From Dermatemys mawii (Eukaryota > Chordata > Testudines > Dermatemydidae), in the NCBI GenBank assembly GCA_007922305.1, contig ML677374.1, positions 8,494,094 through 8,558,093 of the forward strand: a stretch of DNA of 64,000 nt, read 5' to 3'. Below, piece by piece: positions 48,101 through 60,100 of the stretch (positions are counted from its first letter, which is position 1; each line of letters starts with the position of its first letter). The notes beneath the pieces are model-generated. The model had not been told where the DNA came from, ran no database searches, and saw only the letters and a program-made list of their open reading frames with translations. The translations under genes and the position numbers were made by a program.

Positions 48101-51100
48101 CTTTTATGACCTCAGTCTATCACCGCGGCAGAAAATCCCTCTCGGTTAAGAGCCTCCGGGGACTGGGTTGGCTCAAGGGACTGATAATGGCTCTGAAGAT
48201 ATTTTTGTCTTTGGGTCCGCAGTTCAAATCCAGCCCAGAGCAATAGCGATTGGCAGTTACTACTCCAGCTACCATGGGGTGGGTCTCAGTTTCATCGCTA
48301 GTAGGCAGGTGCTCAAATCAGAGATGGCCCCTGTTGTTTGGCTCCACCCTCATCACTCTAAGCCTAGGTGCTGAGCATAGATTAGGTAGGAAGACTGAAT
48401 AGCCCTTGTGACACAAGGTTAGGTGTGAACCGCACAGTAGGTTGCCCATTGGAGTAGGGGACTTGCATTGCGCTGGTCGTATCTCCGCAGCTGCTAACGT
48501 GGCACCTTTCAAAAGCATGTAAATTCGTGCACATGGATATGTTTTTTTAAAAAAAATCATCAAAACTGCAGGAAGAAAATGAAAGTCAAGTGGCCAGTAA
48601 GACTGAACTGTCCAGAATAAACCCACGTTGCTAGAAGGGATAGACGATGACTTAACAGAGCTCTCCCATCTCTATCCATCTGTGACCATAAAAGCCCCAT
48701 CACACACACATTCAAGGTTAGTCTAAGCTTACTTAGTCCAAACAATAAGGAGTCAGCTAACTTCACTCCATAGCTGAGAACGGAGCTTGTTCCCAAAATC
48801 TGTAGCAAGTTTTTTTAAAACAAGGGGCGACGTTTTCTTGCCCACCACAAGGAAGCGCTATGAGACATGAGATTGGAGGCCAGGATCTCCAGGTTCACGA
48901 GCGATTGCCTAACTTGGGTGCCTCCATTTTTGGGTGCCCAACTAGAAATGTTTTATAAAGGGGTTTGATTTTTCAGCGGGTGGGTGCTCTAAGTCAGGCC
49001 CCTTTAAACGTGACTCAGGTTAGGTACCCAAAAATGGAGACATTCAACATCCAGTCGTTTTTGAAAATTTAGGACATGGTGTGTGGCTAGAAGTTCCTAA
49101 GTGGATATTACTTTCAGATTCCCTTCTCTGGTCATATCCAGGCTCAAATTTCATTGTAAAAGCTGGGTAGATCCACTCTGTTCAGCTATAATATATACAC
49201 GCCCGGATGTTGCATGTGAAAATATACAGATGCTCTATTGACTCAGTGATCTTGTCTAGTGAAATAACCTAGCCACACACACGAGTTTGGGACTCATTTG
49301 GTCTTTCCTTTTCTTCCCACTTCTGCAATCATCCTCATCAGGTCTTCATATCTGTAGATGAAATGGACTCCACAGAGCGAGACTTAAAAGGCCCGGTTGA
49401 CCCCTCTTTGACTGTGGTGAACGTCGAGACTCCGGTCGCAGCGGCCGCAGCAGAACAGCAGTCGGTAGAATTTGATTCTCCCGACTCCGGGCTGCCTTCT
49501 TCTCGGAATTTCTCGGTCGCTTCGGGCATCCTGTCCAGCATCGACGACGGGCAGAGCATCTGCTTCGAGGATGGGGTGGAGGAAGAAGTTAGTGCGGACT
49601 TAGAAAGACCAGATCAGGACATGACCCAGGCTCAGAAAGCCAAGGCGGTCACCTCAGAGCCTCAGGAGTCTGTAATGGAGGAACAACTGTGCTCCCAGTT
49701 GGATTATTTAACGTCTGGAGAGGACATTGGTTCTGTTTGTGGAGCCCCCTATACAGTAGGTCACAGTTTATCCTATTACATATCAGCCTTTGTCTGTAGA
49801 GCACGCTTCCTTCTCTTCCTCTCCAAGGCCCTGCATGTATTTCAGCCAAGCAGGATAGGCCAAAACCAGACCCTAAACTCTGACTGTCAGGGAGCGGGAG
49901 GGAACCCCTGTATCCAAATCCATCCAAGCTGTTTTACTGCTGGGTCAGATCCAAGTCCAGAAGCAGCCTTTCTTCTGGGTCCAATTCAGAGGCCAAAATC
50001 TCGAAGGAACAACTCCTGAGAGTCTAGTGCCATCTGATCCAAATCCTACCCCGTGAAACTGCACCTTAGCCCTAATCCGGACCCAACATCGCCTGCTCGG
50101 ATATTAGCGTGGCTAGAAGCAGATTTAAGCTTTCTTGCTTCAGGCCTTGTGCTGCCCAAAGCCTGCCATCACCCATTAATGATCCCCTTCAGTGTTGAGC
50201 TCAGCAAGGCGAGCAGATACACTGTCCTGGGACTTTCAACAGCAGCGAAGTGCATAGCTGCACCATTAATGCCTCCCGGGTAGCTGTATGTATTTCAGAT
50301 GCGGTGTGGGATTCTAGGCTTGGTGGGGTTAGTGGAATCAAATCACAGCTGGGGTCACATTCTCTGCTGTGCCAAAATCTACTCACTTCAAGAGCGAGGA
50401 GGGAAGTCCGTTCCGGCGCCCTGACTCTCTGGGCCAACCTGCACCAGCCCCGGGCCCCACTGTGCTTCAAGAATCCTAGGGGTTGCTCTAAACTGGGCCA
50501 GCTGGCTGCCAAGGGCTAGACACAACTGGAAATGGCCAGAGCGCAGTGCCGTCAGGCCATGGTCACCCAGGAATCCCCCAGTGCTGTTGTGGTGAATGCA
50601 GAAGCCAGGTAAGCGAGCTCTGGTGCCCTCTTGATAATGGTAATACCTAGAACGGTTAGAGCCCTTTTCATCTGTCAATCGCAAAGCGCTTCATAGTGTG
50701 CTCTAGGGGAACTTGGCTGAATCCATCCGGCGTCTTAACTCAGGTTAATCTCTGGAAGCATCTTTTGTTTAACAGCAAACGTGACTCACTGGGGTTTTTT
50801 AAACCTTCCAGATAGAATTACTGGACACTGTTGCCTTAAATCTGCATAGAATCGATAAAGATGTCCAGAGGTGCGACCGGAATTACTGGTATTTTACTGC
50901 TGCTAACCTGGAGAAACTCAGAAACATCATGTGCAGGTAATGCAGCTTGCAAAGCAAACGCTTCTCCTCACTGCCCTGCAGGTAACTTGGGTGAATATTA
51001 GATAGCATGTGCCTCTCCCGTGCAGGAAGGTATGGCCAAAAGCTTCTAGAGAAGAGGCGGGCGGATGGATAATTTAATGGAGTCCCAGCTCAGTTTCAAA

Positions 51101-54100
51101 CGCTCTGTATCACCTTGGATGAGTTTTGTAATCTACTTTGTTCCTCAGTTTCCCACCTGTAAAATGGGGATAATGCTTCCCTACCTCCCAGGGGTGTAGG
51201 AAAGACCACATTAATTAAAGAAACTGGGGTGCTCAGATACGAGAGTGATAATTAGGCGGGTGGGGACAGGAAAGAGACATTTCCAGCTCAACCCCCCTCC
51301 CGTACCTCAGGTCCCTGGGATTGGTTCAGCCAGCATGGAGCGTGGTACCCTACTGAATCAGAGGTCAGTTCCCTCCCTTTCACAGTGTGGCTGTGAGCGG
51401 AGTATTCTGCTCTGAGTCCAAAAACAGAAACTTGCTGCTCGTAAGAAAAGTTTGGATGCTGCGACGTTCGAGGCTGGGCATTGTTTGGGGTTTTCCACGG
51501 GCCTCCGGATTACAGGTCCTGCATCTAAATTGTGTGGTATGAGCTACATTCTGCCCCAGGCAAGCCATATTGGAACTCCATACAGTGCTCGAAATCTGCT
51601 GAGTCTCCTGGCTTTTCTAGGGCAAGATTCTGAAAGCTGGAATATGCGGCTGGATTCCCCATCCCACTACCAGACACGCATGTCTCCCCATAGGTACTGG
51701 AACGAGGGGTGCTCTCTGGTTTGAAGTGCTTTCCATTATATACAGAGTTTACAGTTCGGTTCAATGACTCTCAGCACCCCCACTGTACAAGTCATTCCCG
51801 TGCCTCCCTGGTTTTTGAGGACACTGCTGCTTTTATTTTTGTTCGTTTGTAGTTCACCCCATGGCAAAAGTCCCTGAAGGAGGGAGATTTTTGAAAGCCA
51901 CCCCTAAGATTTAGGAGCCACAAACCTCATTGAAAGTCAGCGATTGTTTTCTCTTCCCCCCACACATGTGCTTATGTAAAATCTCTCGCTTTGTGTTTTG
52001 TAGAAATCTAAATTCTTAATTCATCTTTGCCTCAGGTGGGGCAGGAGAATAACTAGTGCTGCTGACCCCTCTCTACTCCGCAATGTGATGTGTTTGTGAC
52101 AAAACAGGCTGGGACGCTGGTTGTAATATGACTAATATGCAGCTGTTCCCTCATAGAGAATGCCCAGAGCACCTCCCCATCGGGGGATTTTGGAGCCCTG
52201 TATATAATGCAGTAGAAAGCTCTCCCCCGATACACAATGCTATAAAAAAAGCTGCAAGAAAGAATCTCATTCTCTATTAAATTATTGGGGAGTTTAAGGG
52301 AAATTTCTGTAAGCACTATTGGCTTCCTCTTTAGGGAATTCACTCACTGAATCTACAGCCCACTGCCAGACACGGGTCTTTCTATTAGCGTTGCGTCTTA
52401 GGTTCACTAAAAACAATCGAGCAGAGAGGGAATCTAGAGACTACGTTTGCTAGTGTCTCTTCCGTTTCTTTCTTCACGCAGTTATGTTTGGGAGCACCTG
52501 GATGTTGGATACGTCCAAGGCATGTGTGACCTACTGGCTCCTCTCATGGTTATACTTGACAATGGTAGGTGGGCCCAGTTCTCCTTTTGTAATGGTTTGC
52601 TGCCCCTGCAGCTTAGGACGAGGGGCCCTTGGAATGCACTGAGTCAAAAATGCACCCCGGTTCGGAGGAAGCTGTGTGCATTACGTAATGGCAACTGCCC
52701 CAAATGGAAGCTTGCAGCGTTCCAGTCATCTTCCTGTTGCGAAGTGACTCACCATGGCCTCTTGGGGATTCCCTGTGCGTTCTTCCCCGACTAAAGCTGA
52801 CTTGTAAACAGAGGGAACAGTATTGCTGTAGCTGCTGGCACGGCAAACTCAACATGGGATCTGCAAATCTAGCTGGGTTCCTTCTGCTGCTCAGGTCACT
52901 ACAGTAAGACGGGTTCTGCAATCAGAACAGACATTCCAGTGGCCCACTTCATCTTTTCACCCAGCACCGGTCATGGGGGGAAACGAGATTTGGAAGGAGA
53001 AAGATGCCCCTCCCCTGCCTTACCCTGCAGCGTATTGCCTTGTCCAGTGCTAACGTGGATCCCACGTTTGGCAGCACTCTGATCTGTCCCCCTTCTATCC
53101 ACAGATCAACTGGCGTACAGCTGCTTCAGCCACCTAATGAAGAGAATGAGCCAGAATTTCCCCAACGGAGGTGCTATGGACACACATTTTGCAAACATGC
53201 GATCGCTAATTCAGGCGAGTCCTCACTGGAGAGGAGCTGGGGTTAGGGCAGGGGAAGCACATTGGTATCGGCCTGGGTGGCCCCTGGCTTAAAGCTGCCC
53301 TGTTCCTGGGCGTGCTCTCCCCGCTGGTGCAATGAAGTGGCGGCAGCTCCATGGGGAGGTGAAGCATCTCAGCTCCTGGAGGTCTGCCCCGGGACGTTCG
53401 GGGTCACCAAGTCATGTATACAGCTCTTGGCAAGAGCGCTGAGCCTCTCTGGTACATAAAGCACACGGACCGCTCATCCCCCGCCCCCGGCTACGAAGAG
53501 TAATGACGACAGTTCACCATGTGGGTCTGTGGGCAGCTCAGAGACTCCAGATTCAATGGGAGAAGGCTCAGGCCCCCTAGAGCAACTGAGAAGGAAAGCA
53601 CACTGCACTGCCTTGGTACAGGCTCCATTTCCTTTGGACCCACTGGGTCTGTGTTCTTGGAAGGCCCTTCTTGTTATCACCTTTGGGTGATTTATTTCGC
53701 CCCAATGGTCCACTGCAAGACAGGGCTTGTGGGGTGGGGGAAAAGCAGCCAGGAGCAGTGATGGTTTTATAATCCTGTCCGGACCACTGCTTTATTGTGT
53801 GTATCTTGAGCAAGGCACGTGCTGGAGAGAGAGGGAGGGACAGAGACACACACAATTTTTTAGCTGAGTTATATGTAAGATGATCACAACACTTTGGGGA
53901 AAATCACAATCCTTTACAGACTCCTGCATGTTGTACTTATTACCATGACCATAAACAGTAAGTACGCGATACGCTGATAACACTCTAGGATAGGGGCTTC
54001 TTAATGAGAGGAAATCACTTTGTGGCACCACTCGATGTCTCTGTTTATCATTCATCTGGTGGCACTTGGGCGGGGGTAAACTCGCTCCATGTACCCCGGG

Positions 54101-57100
54101 TTTACGCAGAGATCTTCCGGGGCACATCAACTCATTTCGATATTTGCTTAGGTTTACAACAGGCTACACAAAAAGCACTAGCGAGGTCAGTACAAATTAA
54201 AATCAAACAGACAATGACTTGTTTATACTGCTCTCTATGCTATCCACTGAAATGTAAGCACAATATTTATATTCCAGTCTGTTTATTTTATAATTATAGG
54301 TAACCATGCAAAAGTCAGCAGTTTTCAGTAACAATGCGCTGCGACACTTTTGTATTTTTATGCCTGATTTTGTAAGCAAGTAGATTTTAAGTGAGGAGAA
54401 ACTTGGGGGTACACAAGACAAATCAGACTCCTGAAAGGGCTCCGGTAGTCTGGGAAGGTTGGGAGCCCCTGCTAATCCAAACAAACTGTTATGTTTGGCT
54501 TCTTGCGCTGACTGAGCAAATAAATCAGAACAGAGCCTGGGCAGTGGAGTTGGTTGAAATTGTCCAATACTGTAGCTCTATGGCTGATTTTAAAGGGCAA
54601 TAAAATTATCAGAAAGAAGGAACATGGCCAGGAGGGCCAATGCATTCAGGACCTGAAAGGGGTGGGGTCACAATTTCGTAGCTGAACAGCATCTTACTTC
54701 AGAACCTGAGCGGATGTCATAGTGAAAGAGACACTCACTCATGACCTCTGGGAGAAATCATCTTAACTTTGATTCACATCTGCATTTTATTTTTGAGACA
54801 TTCACCTGGCCTCTGGTGAGAGGTCTTCTCATTGTATGGATCTTCCAGGCAGGGAGCTCGACTATGAATTTTAAGTAGAAATTACAACATATCACAAAAT
54901 GGAGCAGATTATAAAATCTAGTCCTGCAACCCTTACGCGGATGTGGAAATCAGTGGGACTGCTCATGTGAGTCGGGCGTGCAGGGCTGGACGCTTCTTTG
55001 AACGTTCAGCCCGCAATGCAGGCTGGTCAATCTCGGTTATTTGTCTTGCTGGACCCCATCATCTTAGGCACAGCATGAATGTATAAAAAATAAATGGTTC
55101 CTGCCCCAAAGAGCGTCCAGGGCAAGTGACTGACACATTTTGATTTGTGCCATGGGGGTTTGTTGTAAGAGCACACAGGCCAGCCCTTGAACTCACTGGG
55201 ATTACCTGTTGCAGGTAAGCAACGTGCCTAGCTCCTGACATTCAAGCAGTAGCTCCCAGTCTTTTTCCCGCTCCCATGACCCCCACATTTAGAACTGCAG
55301 CCCTCTGGGGCACCGTGGCCCCCCATGCTTTACAGCGCTGCAATGACTAACCGTTGCTTTGACCTACTGGAGCGAGGGCAGGTGGGGAAACATGGCCTGC
55401 CAAGAACTCGGGCCATGGGGGGAGAGATTTTCAAAAGGTGCAGCTGGGACTTTAGTATCCTGCTGCTGCAGCCAGGTAACAGCCCTATCCCCTGGGGACC
55501 TTAAAGAGCTCTACAAATACCAAGCTGCCTGCTATGCCCCGGCCAGGAAAGCAAAGGTGATCGTCACTGTACAGATGGAGAGACTGAGGCGCAGAGAACT
55601 TAAGTGACGTGGTCAAGGACACGCAGTGGCAAAGCAGGTGATAAAAGCTGGGAGTGCTGACTACTAAGGCCCTGCTGTATCAGTCCCATCCTGTCTCTCC
55701 CCCACACAAGTAAGGGCAGGGGAGGAGTTAAGGGGTTAGAGTGATCAGACGCCCCAGAAAAGGGGCCACATTCAACAATATCCATCAGGCTATGCCAGCT
55801 GGATGCTTTGTCCCCTGGTTTTTGAAGCTGTACAAACCTCCCCCACCAGCTGTCTTCCCCTCCCATCTCAGGTGTAGGGTCACGTTGGGGAGGGAGACAG
55901 AGGCACTGGTGTCCACTCACATACGGACATTATAGCAACAGCGAGTTTAAGGAGCTATTTGAACTGCACGTGGTCAGGCTGGGAGGGGCACAGAGAAGCT
56001 CCTTGAAGCCTTGGATGCTGACGTTTAACGTTTCTGTTGTGTTTGCCAGATTCTAGACTGTGAGCTCTTTGAATTGATGCACCAAAACGGAGACTACACC
56101 CACTTTTACTTCTGCTATCGTTGGTTCCTGCTTGATTTTAAACGAGGTAATAAGACTCAGAGCCTGACTTCAGTGTCGCATGAGCAGCTGCGGGGTTTGG
56201 TTTTCGGGGGAGGAATGGTAAACAGAGGCCGCCAAGGTCGTGCCAAGGACCCTACCTGCAATTCTCAATTTGCCTTCTAACAAATCAGCCCAGCAATAGC
56301 TCTGAAGATAGAATAAGGCGCCTAGTGCAGTCCAGTCTTGGCTGGGGCCATACTACACATAACCCTCCACCCCAAACACCAAGATGTCCTCTCCCACCAT
56401 TCAACAGAAGTGGGTCATAACCAATTGCTACAAACCAAGAGCCACTGCTTGCCGTAGAAAAAGTCAATAGTCTGTGTAAACACACACACGCCAGCTTTCC
56501 CCAGATCCAGCTGCTTAACGAAATGTGAACACCCAGCTATGAAAAGTACGGGATGGTCACATGCTTTGAGGGCGGGTTTTGCAGATGACAGAGGGAAGAG
56601 GAGAAAGAACAAGAGCCCGGCTGTGGTTTCTCTCTGTCTCTCTCTCTCTGTCTGGAGCAGCTGTCAGATCAGGGGTGGGGAAGAGGCTTCCAAAGGGACC
56701 CCCAAATCCTCCTCCCACTCCAACCACACACCCTAGACCAATGATACTCACACTGAGGCTTGTGAGCAGCAAGTGGTTCTTTAACATGTCTCCTGTGGCT
56801 CTTTATGGCACATGATACTCACATACTGTGATTTTGTTACATTACTAACCAATCAGGATGCTTTTACTACCTCATTAACCAATTGTAGTTGATCAACTAC
56901 TACTACTTGGCCTGTCATTTTGCTGTGCGCATGATATCTAGAAAAAATAAATACTTCCCCATCACACTGTTTGAATCTGAATCTATAGCACTATAGTCTA
57001 TGAAACAATGAAGTCACGTGACTTTTGGGTCATGTTGAGCGCTAATTTGGCTCCTGAACCACTGAGGTCTGAGTCTTGCTGCGACAGAGTCGACGGTGTC

Positions 57101-60100
57101 ACTGGCAGTGAAGACGGACTCAGGTGTTCGGAGAGTTTTGAAATTTCAGACCCACACTCTGCTCGCTGGCACGCCAGTGGAAATCAGATGTCCCCCACTG
57201 CTTTCTGTGGATTTGCTCCAGTTTCCACTAGCACCCACTAGCCCTTCATGGTCTGTTTCTGTGTCGGATTCGTGTCTCACTGCCTGTGCCCACAACAGCA
57301 TTGACAAGAAGCAGCTACTGTACTCTCAGCCCAGCAAAATACAGAAACTGCCATGAGACTTGTATGGCTGTAACCATTTCTGTGCATCATTTTTAAAGCC
57401 TGCTGCTCTACCTAACCTCAGCCGAGCAGATGGTGCTTTCAAACCCTCATGGCAGCGAGGTTGTTTCTTGGTAATAAATAGTGAAGATTTAGGATTAGAA
57501 GCCCCAGGCAAAATTGGGGCCCTGTATGTTGTCAATAAACAAAGTCAGAACTGACCTCTGGCCCAACTAACTTAGGGCTAGATTTTTAAAAGGTATATAA
57601 GCACTTAGTGGGATTTTCAAGAGCACCTAGCTGCCTCAAGCCCAGTGAAATGAATAGGAATTGGGCACCTAGATACTTTTGAAAATCCCAGTAGGTCTCA
57701 AAATACCTTTACAAATCTGGCTCCTAGCATCTAAATAGACAAGACCGAGGAAGGGGAAAGTAGAGACTGATTGCAGCTCTGCACCGGGCCTGCATGGAGA
57801 CAAGTCACTCCACCGCTCTGCCTCACAGCTCCAGAGCAGCCTGGCTCACTCCTTTGTGTCTTGCTTGCTTGGAATGTTCTCTGGGCCCTGGGGATTATAC
57901 ACATACTGGCAACCTCATGTTGGTTATTACATGCCTGCACTGTGATCTCTATTTACTATGTATGTCTTGTGAAATTACTAGTTAATGGTCTTCATAATGT
58001 ATGAAAAATCTTATTCACTCCCACAAAGGAGGAAGGGATAGCTTAGTGGTTTGAGCATTGGCCTGCTTAAACCCAGCGTTGTGAGTTCAATCCTCCAGGG
58101 GGCCATTTAGGGATATGGGGCAAGAATCTGTTGGATGATTTAATGAGGGATTGGTCCTGCTTTAAGCAGCGGGTTGGACTAGATGATCTCCTGAGGTCCC
58201 TTCCAACTCTGATATTCTGTGATAACCCCCATCTCTGCTGGTTATATTTTGCTTTTCACTCTGGATACACAATGGAACCAGTCAGTTTCTAGTCTCCTGG
58301 GAAGAGCCCAGTGCTGGTTAAATCTCGGTGTTGTCAGGGAAGGTTTCATTCCCACCTCCCGAAAGGGAGATCGTTCCTTTTATTTTTCAAGACAGAAAAT
58401 GTTTCTATTCATAGGAAGTTTTGTATAAACAAAAACTCAGAACAAAAATAAGCTTATTCTTTGACAGCGCAATGAGCCTGTATAACCACTAACGACCAGG
58501 TTTGGCCCCCGTGACTCATGTGAGTGTCAGAATCTGTCTTCTAGTACTGTTTGACCTCTGCCTAAGGCCCTAGAAAACATGTCCTTTGAGAAACAGAACT
58601 GGTCAGCTTGAATAATCAGATGCTCTTGTAATGTTTATTCCCATTCAGAATTGTTGTACGAGGATGTATTTACAGTGTGGGAAGTTATTTGGGCAGCAAA
58701 GCACATCTCTTCAGAACATTTTGTCCTTTTCATTGCCTTAGCACTAGTGGAGGTCTATCGAGAGATTATCCGTGATAACAACATGGACTTCATCGATATC
58801 ATCAAGTTTTTTAATGGTAAGAGATGGGGTTTAAAAAAAAATACATTGATAAAAAGCAGCTGAATTGTGTCATTCTTGTCTCCTTACCCCCTCCCCATTA
58901 CTGTCTGCTGAGGCATGGGCGGAAAGGGCAGTTATATGCTTTAAGATGACCAGAGAGCTTTCCACATTTATGTCCTGATCCTACAGACACTTTAAGCCCA
59001 CGAGTAACTTTCTTCATGCAAAGAGTCCCATGGAAATCAGATTACTTAGGTTCTTAAGCATTTTCAGGATTGGGTCCTTACAGGGCAGCCCGGAAGTGTG
59101 CAAGAAGAAATCCTGCCATGGTACAATATGTCCCTTCCTAAACACAGGGCTGCAAGACCTGCAGGGCAGTTCATGTCTAAGTGCTTTGCTGAATGAGTTT
59201 AAATCCTATGGAAGTTCAGCACAGGCTTAAGTGTCCCTAAATTGGAGTCAAAGACCTTATCTCCCACCATGAATCATTAAACTATTTTAAGAGAGTTACA
59301 GTGATGAGACTCAGCCATGGATTTCAGCAGCCCCAAATCTGGTTTCGTATCAGCTTTAGCAGCTCTTATGCCCTGGGCCACCCACTCTCTCTACACAGGG
59401 AAATTGACCAGACTACCTCTTGTACTATACCTGGTTCTGCAATATCGATTCTGGACTCAGGGTGCCTGTCTCCAAGGTAGCTTAATCTGCTTCAGAAGTG
59501 CATTAAGTTAAACTGGAAAAAGGCCCCCCCTAGACCAGAATAAGTGTGTCCAGATGGGGAGCTATTCAGGCATAGCTATTGTAGAATAGCTTATTCTGGA
59601 ATAGGTATTCCAGGCACTTTTCCCACGTAGACAACTCCTTACTTACTAAGGTTTCATCACGGCTGCTCTCTCTTGGAGATCTACTTCTTCAGTTCAGTTC
59701 CAATCCTGCCAGCACATGTTAGTCTCGCTGAGTTCAGCAGAGCTCTTCGCAGGTACCTTCATGGAATCACTAAAGCAGCAAGCGTTCTGTTGCTGGGAAA
59801 TTTAAGACTTCTACAGCCTCACATTTTTTTAGCACGTGTCCACGTGCCTACCAGAGACTGAAAGCAGCCCACATTCTAAACTGTGTAGGTACCAAGCTAA
59901 CCTATTCCTCCTCCAATCCCTGGGGCTAAAGGGAGTTGGGATTTTCCCCAGCACTAAAATGGAAACAAAAGGGATTGTTAGCACCGCGGGTAGGATCTCT
60001 GGACCATTAGCCCCAGTCCTGGAATTTTTATGATACAGTTAAATGTGCAAGTCAACAGTCGTGCAGTACTTTTGATTGCTGCAGGTGTCTCTCTCACTGG

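Noticed and set aside
49363..50019. A 218-codon frame that looks like a stand-alone gene.
   Set aside because: It is exon 16 of SGSM2 plus a chance extension beyond the donor at 49756. The continuing exon at 50812 matches in phase and homology.
58029..58100. A tRNA gene.
   Set aside because: A and B boxes are degenerate, no cloverleaf forms, and a SINE body with a CR1-like tail follows.
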